From: Secundilactobacillus kimchicus JCM 15530
GTDB taxonomy: Bacteria > Bacillota > Bacilli > Lactobacillales > Lactobacillaceae
NCBI RefSeq assembly: GCF_001433995.1
Contig: NZ_AZCX01000004.1
Span: forward strand, 1-64,000
Length of the DNA stretch: 64,000 bases
Direction: 5' to 3'
Part shown: positions 36,716 through 45,814 of the stretch, in pieces
Layout of the letters: each line of letters opens with the position of its first letter
Numbering within the stretch: position 1 is the first letter of the stretch
Notes under the pieces: model-generated
Told to the model about the DNA's origin: nothing
What the model saw: the letters and a program-made list of their open reading frames with translations, nothing else
Database searches by the model: none
Position numbers and translations under genes: made by a program

Positions 36716-37291
36716 TTAGTTGACGTATTTATAAGGAAGTTCGTGGTGAAAGTGGTCGAAACCGTCAAAAATGCCCTCAATTGAGGTGGCATTAATGAAT
36801 AAAGAGAGGTTTTCAGCTGGTGCGAAACCAGCGTCAATTGTCTTTTGTAACATTGCGACGAGATCATCGTAGTAGCCGTTAATGTTGAAAAGCGCAATGG
36901 GTTTTTGATGAATATTAATCTGGCTCCACGACAGCATCGTCGTAAACTCCTCGTAGGTTCCAAAGCCGCCAGGCAAAACAATAAAGGCGTCACTTTGACG
37001 GAGCATTTCTTCTTTTCGTTCGTCCATGTTGGTTGTTTCAATGGTTTCAGTGAGGCCGTCAAGCGCTAACCCCATGTTTTTTAGAAACGACGGGATAATG
37101 CCAAGAACCTGACCGCCCGCGTTTAGGGTGCTCGTCGCAATGGTCCCCATCAGGCCCTCTTTACCACCACCGTAGACGAGTTTTTGCTGATGGCTGGCCA
37201 GGTAACGACCCAGTGCTTCAGTCTGAGTGATAAAGGCCGGATCAAGGCCGTGATTGGAGCCGCAAAACACGCAAATTGTCTTAAGTTCCAT
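36716..37291 (-). CDS. LOG family protein (TIGR00730, nucleoside monophosphate phosphoribohydrolase-like)
   Basis: A 191-aa protein of the lysine decarboxylase-like LOG family, whose members cleave nucleoside 5'-monophosphates (cytokinin precursors in plants). It has the VYGGGKEGLMGT and LPGGFGTYEEF motifs, the latter being the signature PGGxGTxxE. The biological substrate in lactobacilli is unknown. AGGAGGAACTC precedes the ATG on the reverse strand. It converges with ldhD with only 9 bp between the stops. Confidence 0.9.
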   Translation of the reverse strand: MELKTICVFCGSNHGLDPAFITQTEALGRYLASHQQKLVYGGGKEGLMGTIATSTLNAGGQVLGIIPSFLKNMGLALDGLTETIETTNMDERKEEMLRQSDAFIVLPGGFGTYEEFTTMLSWSQINIHQKPIALFNINGYYDDLVAMLQKTIDAGFAPAENLSLFINATSIEGIFDGFDHFHHELPYKYVN

Positions 37292-37364
37292 ATTGAGTTC
37301 CTCCTAAGGTGTTTTTTTCTACGTTAGCGCAAATTAAACGGTGAGAAAAGGCGGTTGACCTCTC

Positions 37365-37426
37365 AAAAAAGGACGGTTAAATTTAGAGACACCAATTGAC
37401 AAGGTGTCCTTAAATTTAACCGTCCT
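37365..37426 (-). terminator. Terminator of the nrdHEF operon
   Basis: A long stem, 16 bp of AGGACGGTTAAATTTA (37370-37385) with its inverted copy (37411-37426), continued by GACACC/GGTGTC, has T6 after it on the reverse strand. Confidence 0.93.
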
Positions 37427-37432
37427 GTTGTT

Positions 37433-38392
37433 TTAGTAGAGTTTGTAATCGTCGTCAGACATGGCTTCGACGTTTCCAAGCAGGTAACCATTACCAACTT
37501 GTGAGAAGAAGTCATGGTTAGCCGTTGACGTTGAGATCCCGTTCATCACGATCGGGTTAACACTGTCGGCCGTGTCGGCAAAGAGCGGATCTTGTCCTAA
37601 GTTCATCAGCGCTTTATTAGCGTTATAGCGAATAAAGGTGAGAACTTCGTCAGTCCAACCCACTTGGTCATAGACCAAATGGGTGTACTTTTCTTCGTTG
37701 GCGTACAATTCATACATGAAGTCGTACATCCAATCGTGCAGCTCTTTTTGGGCATTAGCGCCCAACTGGTTAAAGCCAATCTGGAATTTGTAACCAATGT
37801 AGGTTCCGTGGACCGACTCGTCGCGCAAAATCAGTTTAATAATTTCGGCGACGTTGGCGAGCTTGTTATGGCCGAGGTAATAGAGTGGGGTAAAGAACCC
37901 AGAATAAAACAGGAACGTTTCAAGAAAGACGTTGGCCACTTTTTTCTTGAGTGGATTACCATCATCATGGTACAGGTTACGGATACGTAAAGCCTTTTTT
38001 TGAAGGAATTCTTCAGTGTCACTCCACTCAAAAATCTCATCAATCTCATCTGGCGTATTCAGTGTTGAGAAAATTGTTGAGTAGCTTTTGGCGTGAACCG
38101 ATTCCATAAATTGAATGTTGTTCAAAACAGCCGTCTCATGTTGGGTTCGGGTATCCTTGCGAAGTGAGGCCATGCCGTCTTGGGATTGAAGCGTATCCAG
38201 AAGGGTTAGACCACCAAAAACGTGGCCAACAACCCATTGGTGATCGGTGTCTAGTGTCCGCCAATCATCAGTATCATTAGACACGGGAATCCGGGTGTCC
38301 AACCAGAATTGCTCAGTGAGTTTCTCCCACGTTGCTTTATCAATTTGATCGTCAATTGCGTCCCAATTGATTGCTTTGTACGAATCAGTCAT
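37433..38392 (-). CDS. nrdF: Class Ib ribonucleotide reductase small (radical) subunit
   Basis: A 319-aa R2-like protein housing the dimetal (Mn or Fe) centre and tyrosyl radical. It begins with YKAINWDAIDDQID and carries the usual helical bundle residues, for example ESVHAKSYS, DESVHGTYIG and the NEEKYTH region. It is the last gene of nrdHEF. The activating flavodoxin nrdI is not in this operon. Confidence 0.95.
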   Translation of the reverse strand: MTDSYKAINWDAIDDQIDKATWEKLTEQFWLDTRIPVSNDTDDWRTLDTDHQWVVGHVFGGLTLLDTLQSQDGMASLRKDTRTQHETAVLNNIQFMESVHAKSYSTIFSTLNTPDEIDEIFEWSDTEEFLQKKALRIRNLYHDDGNPLKKKVANVFLETFLFYSGFFTPLYYLGHNKLANVAEIIKLILRDESVHGTYIGYKFQIGFNQLGANAQKELHDWMYDFMYELYANEEKYTHLVYDQVGWTDEVLTFIRYNANKALMNLGQDPLFADTADSVNPIVMNGISTSTANHDFFSQVGNGYLLGNVEAMSDDDYKLY

Positions 38393-38485
38393 AGATATGC
38401 TCCTTTATAAGCGTTACTGTTTGTATTGTGCCAGAAAAATAGCCCGTTGCCAATCTTTTTTCGATGGTTTCGGGCTACTTACATG

Positions 38486-40657
38486 CTAGATGACGCAACT
38501 CTCACATTGGTTAGCGCCAACTTCGCCTTCGTCGTCCGTAAATGTTCGGACGTAGTAAATTGATTTGATGCCTTTTTTATGCGCATAGTTCCGCAAAATC
38601 GTCAAATCCCGAGTCGTCATTTTGTTTGTCCGACCATCTTTCCATTCGTATAAGCCTTCTGGAATGGTTGAGCGCATAAACAGGGTCAAGCTCATTCCTT
38701 GGTCAACATGTTGTTGAGCGGCAGCGTAAACATCGATGACTTTACGCATATCCGTATCATAGGCTGATTTGTAGTATGGCAAGGTATCGTTTGATAGGTA
38801 TGGCGCCGGGTAGTAAATCTTACCAATTTTCTTTTCTTGGCGTTCTTCGATCCGATTAATGATGGGGTGAAGACTTGCCGTTGTGTCGTTAATGTAAGAA
38901 ATTGAGCCATTTGGCGCAACTGCTAACCGGTTTTGGTGGTACAGGCCATCCTTCATAACGGCTTCCTTGAGATCTTGCCAATCCTTTTTAGTTGGAATTG
39001 CAATGCCATCGAAAAGGGCCTTAACCTTATCGAACTTAGGCTGGAACTCATCGTTTTGCTTGATGTATTTATCGAAGTATGAGCCGTTAGCATATTGACT
39101 CTTGTCAAAATTGTAGAATGTTTCGTGGCGTTCCTTAGCAATCTCGTTAGAAGCCTTTAACGTCCAGTAATTTAATAGTAGGAAGTAGATGTTAGTAAAG
39201 TCGATGGACTCAGGTGAGCCATATTCCATATGGTTCTTAGCGAAGTAGCTGTGGAGACCCATGGCCCCAAGTGCAATGGTGTGACCCAAATCATTACCAT
39301 GTTGAATGGAAGGGACCACATCAACTTCGGAGTGATCGGTGACAAATGTCAAGGCACGGACCATTGTTTCAACCGAGTGACCAAAGTTTTTGGCGGCCAT
39401 AAGGTTAACGATGTTGGTTGACCCAAGGTTGCAAGAGATATCACGGCCAAGTTCCTCGTACTCTTGCTTGTTGTTAACGCGAGAGGGTGTTTGAACCTGA
39501 AGAATTTCCGAGCAAAGGTTGCTCATGACGATTCGACCATCAATTGGGTTTTGGTTATTAGCGGTATCGATGTTAACAATGTATGGGTAACCTGATTCTT
39601 GTTGTAACTTGCCGATCTCGGTTTCGAGTTCCCGTGCGGAAAGTTTCTTTTTTCGAATATCGTCGTTTGCAACCATGTTGTCGTATTCCTTAGTGATATC
39701 CACGTATGAAAAAGGTTCACCGTAAATGCGTTCAACGTCGTATGGACTAAACAGATACATATCCTCGTCAGCCTCAGCCAGTTCGTAGAACTTATCAGGA
39801 ACAGTAACGCCGAGTGACAGCGTCTTAAGCCGGTACTTCTCGTCGGCATTTTCCTTTTTTGCTGCTAAGAAGGCGATGATATCGGGGTGGAAAACGCTTA
39901 GGTAAACCACACCGGCGCCTTGTCGTTGGCCCAGTTGGTTAGAGTATGAGAAACTATCCTCTAACAACTTCATGACAGGGACAACGCCGCTTGCTGCCCC
40001 ATCAATATGCTTAATGGGATCACCAGCGCCTCGTAAATTAGAGAGGTTGATACCAACACCACCACCGATTCGAGACAGTTGAAGGGCGGAATTGATGGTT
40101 CGGCCAATTGTATTCATATCGTCGGTTGATTGAATCAAGAAACAAGATACAAGTTCACCGCGGCGCTTCCGGCCAGCATTTAAAAAGCTCGGTGTAGCTG
40201 GTTGGTAACGCTGGTGGATGATTTCATCAGCTAATGCCATGGCCAATTCTTCATCACCATCCGCGAAGTAAAGGGCATTAAGTGCCACCCGATCAACGAA
40301 ATTTTCAAGGTAGTAGTTGCCGTCGTTAGTCTTCAAAGCATATTGAGCGTAAAACTTATAAGCGGCCATAAAGGATTTAAAGTGAAAGTTTTGGTCGTTT
40401 AAGTAGTCGTATAGTTTCTGAATAAAGCCGAAATCATATTTTTTAAAAAATTCTGATTCGATGTAGTCGTTGGCTAACAAGTAGTTGAACCGGTCACGTA
40501 ATGAACGAAAGACCATCGTATTTTCAATCACGTTTTGGTTTAGGAAAGCAGCCAAAGCTTCCTGGTCTTTATTTAATGGAATCTGGCCGTTTTCCGGAAT
40601 GTTAATCTTGTTATTTAAATCATAATAAGTGACATTTTCCAAGTTTTTTAGTGACAT
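38486..40657 (-). CDS. nrdE: Class Ib ribonucleotide reductase large subunit
   Basis: A 723-aa catalytic subunit reducing ribonucleoside diphosphates. Landmarks are SCFLIQSTDDMNTIGRT, the IGGGVGINLSNLRGAG loop, SNLCSEILQVQ with an active-site Cys, NLGSTNIVN, VAPNGSISYINDTTAS and the C-terminal redox pair CESC. I chose ATG 40657 (GGGGAATAAA upstream). In-frame codons up to 40744 overlap the nrdH region's end and would add an unlikely N-terminus. Confidence 0.95.
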   Translation of the reverse strand: MSLKNLENVTYYDLNNKINIPENGQIPLNKDQEALAAFLNQNVIENTMVFRSLRDRFNYLLANDYIESEFFKKYDFGFIQKLYDYLNDQNFHFKSFMAAYKFYAQYALKTNDGNYYLENFVDRVALNALYFADGDEELAMALADEIIHQRYQPATPSFLNAGRKRRGELVSCFLIQSTDDMNTIGRTINSALQLSRIGGGVGINLSNLRGAGDPIKHIDGAASGVVPVMKLLEDSFSYSNQLGQRQGAGVVYLSVFHPDIIAFLAAKKENADEKYRLKTLSLGVTVPDKFYELAEADEDMYLFSPYDVERIYGEPFSYVDITKEYDNMVANDDIRKKKLSARELETEIGKLQQESGYPYIVNIDTANNQNPIDGRIVMSNLCSEILQVQTPSRVNNKQEYEELGRDISCNLGSTNIVNLMAAKNFGHSVETMVRALTFVTDHSEVDVVPSIQHGNDLGHTIALGAMGLHSYFAKNHMEYGSPESIDFTNIYFLLLNYWTLKASNEIAKERHETFYNFDKSQYANGSYFDKYIKQNDEFQPKFDKVKALFDGIAIPTKKDWQDLKEAVMKDGLYHQNRLAVAPNGSISYINDTTASLHPIINRIEERQEKKIGKIYYPAPYLSNDTLPYYKSAYDTDMRKVIDVYAAAQQHVDQGMSLTLFMRSTIPEGLYEWKDGRTNKMTTRDLTILRNYAHKKGIKSIYYVRTFTDDEGEVGANQCESCVI

Positions 40658-40756
40658 TTTATTCCCCGTCTTTCTTACTCCACTAGTCTGAAAAAGAAAG
40701 GTGGCGATTTCGTTACCGAAGGCTCGCCACCCGTTGTTGCTCAAATTTTAGGTTGA

Positions 40757-40984
40757 TTAGATCGCTAACTTGCTCAGCTCATTCGGTCGAAAGCCGTTGA
40801 TTTCAAAACCGTCGGCTTCAACTACCGGCAAAGATTGGAATCCGCGTTCTTTCAAGTAATCAATATATTGTGGTTCATCGTTAATGTTGCGTTCAACAAA
40901 GTCAACGTGGTGTTCGGTTAAAAAACGTTTCGTCATCTTGCATTGCATGCAGTTGTTTTTTGAATAAACGGTTACTTTTGCCAT
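40757..40984 (-). CDS. nrdH: Glutaredoxin-like protein NrdH
   Basis: A 75-aa thioredoxin-fold electron donor for NrdEF, with the redox motif CMQCK and the conserved RNINDEPQYIDYLKERG and SLPVV segments. I chose ATG 40984, about 10 nt after GGAG; a GTG at 40993 is closer to that site. It is the first gene of nrdHEF, downstream of two NrdR boxes. Confidence 0.94.
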   Translation of the reverse strand: MAKVTVYSKNNCMQCKMTKRFLTEHHVDFVERNINDEPQYIDYLKERGFQSLPVVEADGFEINGFRPNELSKLAI

Positions 40985-41021
40985 ATGTACCACACTCCAT
41001 TTACTAATTCTTGATAAGTAG

Positions 41022-41049
41022 AGTTTACACCAGATATGGAAAAATTCAA
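41022..41049 (-). promoter_or_regulatory. Promoter of nrdHEF
   Basis: On the reverse strand, TTGAAT (41049-41044), a 16-bp spacer and TAAACT (41027-41022) precede nrdH by 38 bp. Confidence 0.55.
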
Positions 41050-41056
41050 CTAAAAT

Positions 41057-41104
41057 ACACCATATTTAGTGTTTTATTTTTACTTAAAACACTAAATATG
41101 GTGC
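41057..41104 (-). promoter_or_regulatory. Pair of NrdR boxes
   Basis: ACACCATATTTAGTGT (41057-41072) and ACACTAAATATGGTGC (41089-41104) both match the NrdR consensus acaCwAtATaTwGtgt. They are 16 bp apart, 32 bp centre to centre (three helical turns), the standard arrangement. They lie just upstream of the nrd -35. The repeat is near-perfectly palindromic across the pair. Confidence 0.88.
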
Positions 41105-41154
41105 TTGAATTGTGCGACGGCAGGCCTTGGCCGCCCCTTAATTTTTACTGGTCT

Positions 41155-41183
41155 TTGACGTGAGTTACTTTTCAGTTTATTAT
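41155..41183 (+). promoter_or_regulatory. Promoter of tadA
   Basis: TTGACG (41155-41160), a 17-bp spacer and TATTAT (41178-41183) precede tadA by 65 bp. Confidence 0.65.
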
Positions 41184-41248
41184 ACGCTCAATTGGGGTAA
41201 AGTGATACCCTTAGGATTCAGCTAAAATGAAGAAGGGTGGCTAACAAA

Positions 41249-41743
41249 ATGTTAGGTCGTGATGACCACTATATGTGGGCGGCGATTGAAGAAGCTCAAA
41301 AAGCCGCCTTGGTGGGTGAAGTGCCCATTGGTGCGGTGATTGTTTATGAAGGTGAGATTATCGGCCGGGGACACAACTTGCGCGAACACAGTCAAAACGC
41401 CTTGTTGCATGCAGAAATGGTGGCGATTGAGGAGGCCAACGCTGTTTTACACAGTTGGCGACTAACGGGCTGCCAACTATATGTCACGTTAGAGCCGTGT
41501 GTGATGTGTAGCGGGGCCATTGTGAATGCGCGACTAGACCGGGTCGTTTTCGGTGCGCGTGATCCCAAGGCCGGTGGGACTAAAACACTTTATGAGATTC
41601 TATCTGACAATCGGTTGAATCATCAGGTTGACGTGACCGAAGGCGTTTTGGCGGATGAGGCCAGTCAGTTATTAAAGACGTTTTTTCGGGCGGCTCGTAA
41701 TCGACGTAAGGCAGCCAAGAAAATTGCTCAGGATTCAAACTAG
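41249..41743 (+). CDS. tadA: tRNA-specific adenosine deaminase
   Basis: A 164-aa deaminase that makes inosine-34 in tRNA-Arg(ACG). The zinc/catalytic motifs are LLHAEMVAIEEA (HAE) and LEPCVMCSGAIV (PCxxC). In some Firmicutes it also edits tRNA-Leu(AAG), and such a tRNA lies at 13.6 kb here. I chose ATG 41249, 8 nt after AAGGGTGG. A GTG at 41237 overlaps that site. Confidence 0.95.
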   Translation: MLGRDDHYMWAAIEEAQKAALVGEVPIGAVIVYEGEIIGRGHNLREHSQNALLHAEMVAIEEANAVLHSWRLTGCQLYVTLEPCVMCSGAIVNARLDRVVFGARDPKAGGTKTLYEILSDNRLNHQVDVTEGVLADEASQLLKTFFRAARNRRKAAKKIAQDSN

Positions 41744-41775
41744 TAATTTTTTGGGAGATGTGCTAAAGTAGTACT

Positions 41776-41872
41776 TGCCGAAAGGCCTTGAAGCAAGAGC
41801 GGGCTTACGAATCGTGTCAGGTCCGGAAGGAAGCAGCACTAAGTCTGATCTGCTTTGTGCTTCAAGTTATTA
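41776..41872 (+). ncRNA. ffs: Signal recognition particle RNA (small bacterial 4.5S-type)
   Basis: The invariant core GTCAGGTCCGGAAGGAAGCA begins at 41816, inside a long hairpin closed by CTTGAAGCA (41787-41795) with TGCTTCAAG (41858-41866). A TGCTAAAGT extended -10 (TAAAGT 41764-41769) precedes it. The ends are approximate. The position between tadA and dnaX is the standard Firmicute site. Confidence 0.95.
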
Positions 41873-41883
41873 TGAATTTAACC

Positions 41884-41910
41884 GGTCGGGACTTGGTCTC
41901 GACCTTTTTT
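41884..41910 (+). terminator. Terminator of the SRP RNA
   Basis: GGTCGGGA/TCTCGACC (41884-41891 with 41897-41904) with one G-T pair is followed by T6. Confidence 0.92.
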
Positions 41911-41937
41911 ATTGATGTTATGAGGTGTTAGAGCTTC

Positions 41938-41967
41938 TTGGCAATTCCGTTCGAAACACTATATAAT
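41938..41967 (+). promoter_or_regulatory. Promoter of dnaX operon
   Basis: TTGGCA (41938-41943), an 18-bp spacer and a perfect TATAAT (41962-41967) lie 42 bp before dnaX. Confidence 0.75.
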
Positions 41968-42009
41968 GTAATATTAGATATCGAAGCAAAGAGATGAAGG
42001 AGCTTAGCC

Positions 42010-43752
42010 ATGAGTTATCAAGCGCTATATCGGGTTTGGCGGCCACAACGATTTGATGAAGTGATTGGCCAGCCGCTCATTACAAGAACTCTAAAAAATG
42101 CCATTAAGACAAACCAAATTAGTCATGCCTATTTGTTTGCTGGTCCCCGGGGAACTGGGAAAACTTCCATGGCTAAGATCTTTGCCAAGGCAGTTAATTG
42201 CCGGTTTCAAAAGAACGGTGAACCATGCAACGAGTGTGATACTTGTCGGGCAATCACGGCGGGGACCCTCAATGATGTCATCGAAATTGATGCGGCTTCA
42301 AACAACGGTGTCGAAGAAATCCGAGACATCCGCGATAAAGTTAAATATGCGCCAACCGAGGCTGATTATAAAGTTTACATCATTGATGAAGTTCACATGT
42401 TGTCAACCGGTGCTTTTAATGCGTTGCTTAAGACACTAGAAGAGCCGCCCACAAATGTAATTTTTATTTTAGCAACCACCGAACCACACAAGATTCCAGC
42501 GACGATTATTTCAAGAACGCAACGGTTTGATTTCAAACAAATTCAAACCAGGGATAGTCTGGATCGGATGGTCACCATTTTAAAGGACAAACAACTCGAT
42601 TATGATCCAGAGGCGCTAAAAGTGATTGCTAAGGCTTCTGAAGGCGGGATGCGGGATGCGCTTAGTATCTTGGATCAAGCTATTTCGTTTGGTGATGACA
42701 AGGTCACACTAGAGAATGCATTGCTGGTAACGGGGGCTGTTCGGCAGACCTTACTGGTCGATTATCTGAGTGCTGTAACTCAAGATCAGACTAAAGAAGG
42801 GTTGGTGGCTGTCCATAAGATTTTAGCGGATGGCAAAGACCCCGAGCGGTTTATTGAGGATTTAATTAACGTCACGCGAGATTTGTTGTTGTATCAACAA
42901 GCCCCAGAAATGGTTGAAGATATTGAACTGGATCAAGTGGATGACCAGTTCAAGAAGTTGGCTGATGGGGTCTCTGAACAACGCTTGTACAAAATGATCG
43001 ATGAGTTAAATGACATTCAAAAACAAATGCGGTTCTCAACTCATGAAGATGTGTATTTGGAAGTTTTAACGGTTAAATTAGCTGGCGTCAAAACGGTTGA
43101 AGAGCCACCAGTATCGGCTGGACCTGTGGCAGATAGTTCGGCCGTCAAGCAATTAACAGCCCAAGTCAAGACGCTGACCGATCAGTTAGCATCACTCAAG
43201 AAACAAGCTGACCAGTCGCCGCAGCGGCAACCAGAAGCAACACCGGCACCCAAACCAGCACCGAAGCCGGCTGCTAAGGTTCGCGTGAATTTACAGAAAA
43301 TTTATCCGATCTTGCAACAAGCCACTAAGGAAGCGCTGGTGGAGATTCAACAAAACTGGGGCGATCTGATGCAATTCTTGTCCGTCACTCAACGGGCAAT
43401 GATGCATGTGTCAAAACCGGTTGCAGCCAGCCCTGAAGGTGTGATTGTGGCCTTTGACTACGCCTTTTTACTGCAACGGGCAAACGGTGACCAAGAGCTC
43501 ATTGACGCGCTTCAAAATGGCTTGGATCGGTTAATGGGCAAGGTGTCTGATATCGTGTTTGTGCCAGCTGATGAATGGCCTCAAATTCGGCAAACCTTTA
43601 TTCAACAATATAAGGCTGGCCAGCTTTCTGAACCGGGCCAGAATTCGTCAGGTGAGTCTGATGAAACAGCGGATGATTCAGCTGAAGACCCGGTTGTAAC
43701 AAAGGCGCAGGATTTATTTGGTGACGACGTGATTGAAATTAAAAAGGATTAA
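42010..43752 (+). CDS. dnaX: DNA polymerase III subunits gamma/tau
   Basis: A 580-aa clamp-loader ATPase. Walker A is GPRGTGKTSMAK, the zinc module is CRFQKNGEPCNECDTC, Walker B is YIIDEVHML, and the arginine-finger region is ISRTQRFDF. A Pro/Ala/Gln-rich linker (about residues 395-425) leads to the C-terminal tau-specific part. AAGGAGCTTAGCC precedes ATG 42010. It heads the dnaX-ybaB-recR-yaaL group. Confidence 0.97.
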   Translation: MSYQALYRVWRPQRFDEVIGQPLITRTLKNAIKTNQISHAYLFAGPRGTGKTSMAKIFAKAVNCRFQKNGEPCNECDTCRAITAGTLNDVIEIDAASNNGVEEIRDIRDKVKYAPTEADYKVYIIDEVHMLSTGAFNALLKTLEEPPTNVIFILATTEPHKIPATIISRTQRFDFKQIQTRDSLDRMVTILKDKQLDYDPEALKVIAKASEGGMRDALSILDQAISFGDDKVTLENALLVTGAVRQTLLVDYLSAVTQDQTKEGLVAVHKILADGKDPERFIEDLINVTRDLLLYQQAPEMVEDIELDQVDDQFKKLADGVSEQRLYKMIDELNDIQKQMRFSTHEDVYLEVLTVKLAGVKTVEEPPVSAGPVADSSAVKQLTAQVKTLTDQLASLKKQADQSPQRQPEATPAPKPAPKPAAKVRVNLQKIYPILQQATKEALVEIQQNWGDLMQFLSVTQRAMMHVSKPVAASPEGVIVAFDYAFLLQRANGDQELIDALQNGLDRLMGKVSDIVFVPADEWPQIRQTFIQQYKAGQLSEPGQNSSGESDETADDSAEDPVVTKAQDLFGDDVIEIKKD

Positions 43753-43764
43753 GGTGGTTTTATA

Positions 43765-44097
43765 ATGGCAAGAGGTATGGGAAACATGGGTATGGGTAAC
43801 ATGAATATGGGCAATATGATGAAGCAAATGAAGCAAATGCAAAAGAAAATGGCTGAGGAACAACAGGCGTTAAATTCACAGACTTTCGTTGGTGAATCAC
43901 CAGAGGAACTGGTTCGGGCAACTTTTTCCGGCGATCGTCGGTTAACGGACGTTGATATTGATCCCAAAGCAATTGACCCAGATGATCCAGATATGTTAAA
44001 CGACCTGGTCATGGCAGCAGTTAATGATGGCTTAGCTAAGGTGGAAAAAGCCACGCAAGACACAATGGGCAAGTACACCAGTGGGCTTGGTCTTTAG
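43765..44097 (+). CDS. ybaB: YbaB/EbfC nucleoid-associated protein
   Basis: A 110-aa DNA-binding protein. The N-terminus is unusually Met/Gly-rich ([19 protein letters not shown]), followed by the family core [28 protein letters not shown] and [14 protein letters not shown]. It lies between dnaX and recR, the conserved bacterial arrangement. Confidence 0.95.
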   Translation: MARGMGNMGMGNMNMGNMMKQMKQMQKKMAEEQQALNSQTFVGESPEELVRATFSGDRRLTDVDIDPKAIDPDDPDMLNDLVMAAVNDGLAKVEKATQDTMGKYTSGLGL

Positions 44098-44121
44098 TTC
44101 AAAGAAAAGAAGAGGACAGCG

Positions 44122-44721
44122 ATGCAGTATCCAGAACCGATTGCACAACTGATTGATAGTTATATGAAGTTACCCGGGATTGGCCAAAAAACAGCGACCC
44201 GGCTGGCTTTTTTTACCATTGATATGCAAGGTGATGACGTGACTCGGTTCGCAAAGTCACTAATCTCTGCCAAACAAGATTTACGATTTTGCTCGATCTG
44301 CGGTAACATCACCGAGGAAGATCCGTGTGACATTTGCCGGGATAAGACTCGTGATCAGAGTCAAGTGTTGGTCGTTGAACAGGCGAAAGACATTATGATT
44401 ATGGAAAATATGCGGGAATATCACGGGCTGTATCACGTGTTAAACGGGGTTTTATCGCCAATTGAGGGCAAGGGCCCAGAAGACTTGAACATTGCCAGTC
44501 TACTGAAACGGTTACAGCAAAACGACGCCATTAAAGAAGTGATTGTGGCTACTAACGCGACGCCGGAAGGAGAAGCGACTGCCATGTATTTATCGCGGTT
44601 GATTAAGCCTTCAGGGATTAAGGTGACACGATTAGCTCACGGGTTGTCTGTGGGGAGCGATATCGAATATGCAGATGAAATGACGTTGTTTAAAGCCGTT
44701 GAGGGCCGAACAGAAATGTAG
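44122..44721 (+). CDS. recR: Recombination protein RecR
   Basis: A 199-aa recombination mediator of the RecFOR pathway. It has the helix-hairpin-helix segment [15 protein letters not shown], the zinc finger [16 protein letters not shown], the Toprim domain [15 protein letters not shown], and the C-terminal [17 protein letters not shown]-like end ([17 protein letters not shown]). Confidence 0.97.
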   Translation: MQYPEPIAQLIDSYMKLPGIGQKTATRLAFFTIDMQGDDVTRFAKSLISAKQDLRFCSICGNITEEDPCDICRDKTRDQSQVLVVEQAKDIMIMENMREYHGLYHVLNGVLSPIEGKGPEDLNIASLLKRLQQNDAIKEVIVATNATPEGEATAMYLSRLIKPSGIKVTRLAHGLSVGSDIEYADEMTLFKAVEGRTEM

Positions 44722-44733
44722 GAGGTCAACGCG

Positions 44734-44976
44734 ATGTTTGGATCAAAGAAACAACGGTTACGCCACGAGTTCGATGACAAATTGCTAGACGCCATCGAAC
44801 GGGCAAAACAGGAGTGGGATCAAGCAAAAGAGACCGAAATTGCTGTTGCGGATGTCGACGTTGAAATGACGTCACAGACGGCCTTGGCTCGTCAAAAGTA
44901 CCTTTTTTTGTACCGGGAGGCGCGTCGGCGCCAAGTTCGGGGCAAGCACATTCAAGCATCGGTTTTCGATTATTGA
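44734..44976 (+). CDS. yaaL: YaaL family protein (DUF2508)
   Basis: An 80-aa small charged protein of unknown function, always found after recR in Firmicutes. It starts MFGSKKQRLRHEFDDKLL and has ARQKYLFLYREARRRQ near the end. AGGAGGTCAACGCG precedes ATG 44734. It is the last gene before a terminator. Confidence 0.9.
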   Translation: MFGSKKQRLRHEFDDKLLDAIERAKQEWDQAKETEIAVADVDVEMTSQTALARQKYLFLYREARRRQVRGKHIQASVFDY

Positions 44977-45019
44977 ACACTGGTTCAGTTCCCGGGGTGT
45001 GAACAACTCGTAGCGCAAC

Positions 45020-45066
45020 AAAGGACTCGGTTAGTTTGGCGAATCGTCAAATTGGCCGGGTCTTTT
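45020..45066 (+). terminator. Terminator of the dnaX operon
   Basis: AAAGGACTCGG (45020-45030) pairs imperfectly with CCGGGTCTTTT (45056-45066), with an inner TTTG/CAAA pair. The T tract is short. Confidence 0.65.
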
Positions 45067-45096
45067 ATGGCTTGAAAACGTCTAAGACGCGTTTTA

Positions 45097-45137
45097 GTTG
45101 TCGGCCGATAGACAACCCAGAGATTCTAAAGTACAAT
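45097..45137 (+). promoter_or_regulatory. Promoter of the tmk operon with a dyad over the -35
   Basis: TAGACA (45109-45114), a 17-bp spacer and TACAAT (45132-45137). A GTTGTC/GACAAC inverted repeat (45097-45102 with 45111-45116) covers the -35 and could be an operator for an unknown regulator. Confidence 0.65.
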
Positions 45138-45171
45138 TAAAATAATTTAGTCAAGGTGAGGAAGAGTGAGC

Positions 45172-45801
45172 GTGACAGGACAATTTATTAGCTTTGAAGG
45201 TCCAGACGGTGCTGGAAAAACGTCGGTTTTAACGGCGATTACTGACCGGTTACAACGGGCCCATAACCAGCGGATTCTAATCACCAGAGAGCCGGGCGGT
45301 AACCAGATTGCTGAGGCCATTCGACAGGTTATTTTGGACCCTCGAAATACAGAGATGGATGACCGGACTGAAGCGTTGTTATACGCTGCTTCCCGGCGAC
45401 AAAATGTCAAAAAAACCATCCAACCGGCGATGGCGGCAGGCAAGGTCGTGATTTGTGATCGGTTTGTCGATAGTTCCGTGGCTTATCAAGGTGCTGGCCG
45501 TCAAATCGGGGAGCAAGCGGTTTACGATATGAATATGTTTGCGACTAACGGATTGATGCCAGAAAAAACGCTATACTTTGATGTCCCATCTGAAGTCGGT
45601 TTGGCTAGAATTAAAGCGCACCGTGAAACGGTTGACCGACTCGATGCGGAAACGTTAGCGTTTCACCAACGGGTCCGAGCAGCATATCTTCGGTTATTGG
45701 CGCGCTTTCCAGAGCGAATTATCAAAATTGACGCCACTCAGCCGCTCGACCAGGTTATTGAAGAAACCTTGACCACGTTGAACCGCATTATTAGAGATTG
45801 A
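45172..45801 (+). CDS. tmk: Thymidylate kinase
   Basis: A 209-aa kinase making dTDP from dTMP. The P-loop is FEGPDGAGKTSV, the DRX motif is CDRFVDSSVAYQGAGR, and ITREPGGNQIAEAIR binds substrate. Two GTG codons are possible. I chose 45172 because it gives TGQFISFEG after the initiator, matching the family start. GTG 45166 would add two residues and is also plausible with the AAGGTGAGG upstream. It heads tmk-darA-holB-yabA-rsmI. Confidence 0.95.
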   Translation: MTGQFISFEGPDGAGKTSVLTAITDRLQRAHNQRILITREPGGNQIAEAIRQVILDPRNTEMDDRTEALLYAASRRQNVKKTIQPAMAAGKVVICDRFVDSSVAYQGAGRQIGEQAVYDMNMFATNGLMPEKTLYFDVPSEVGLARIKAHRETVDRLDAETLAFHQRVRAAYLRLLARFPERIIKIDATQPLDQVIEETLTTLNRIIRD

Positions 45802-45814
45802 GAGGAGAACTCCT

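Noticed and set aside
36703-37062. 119-codon frame on the reverse strand inside the LOG gene
   Set aside because: It is an out-of-frame shadow of the well-supported LOG family gene.
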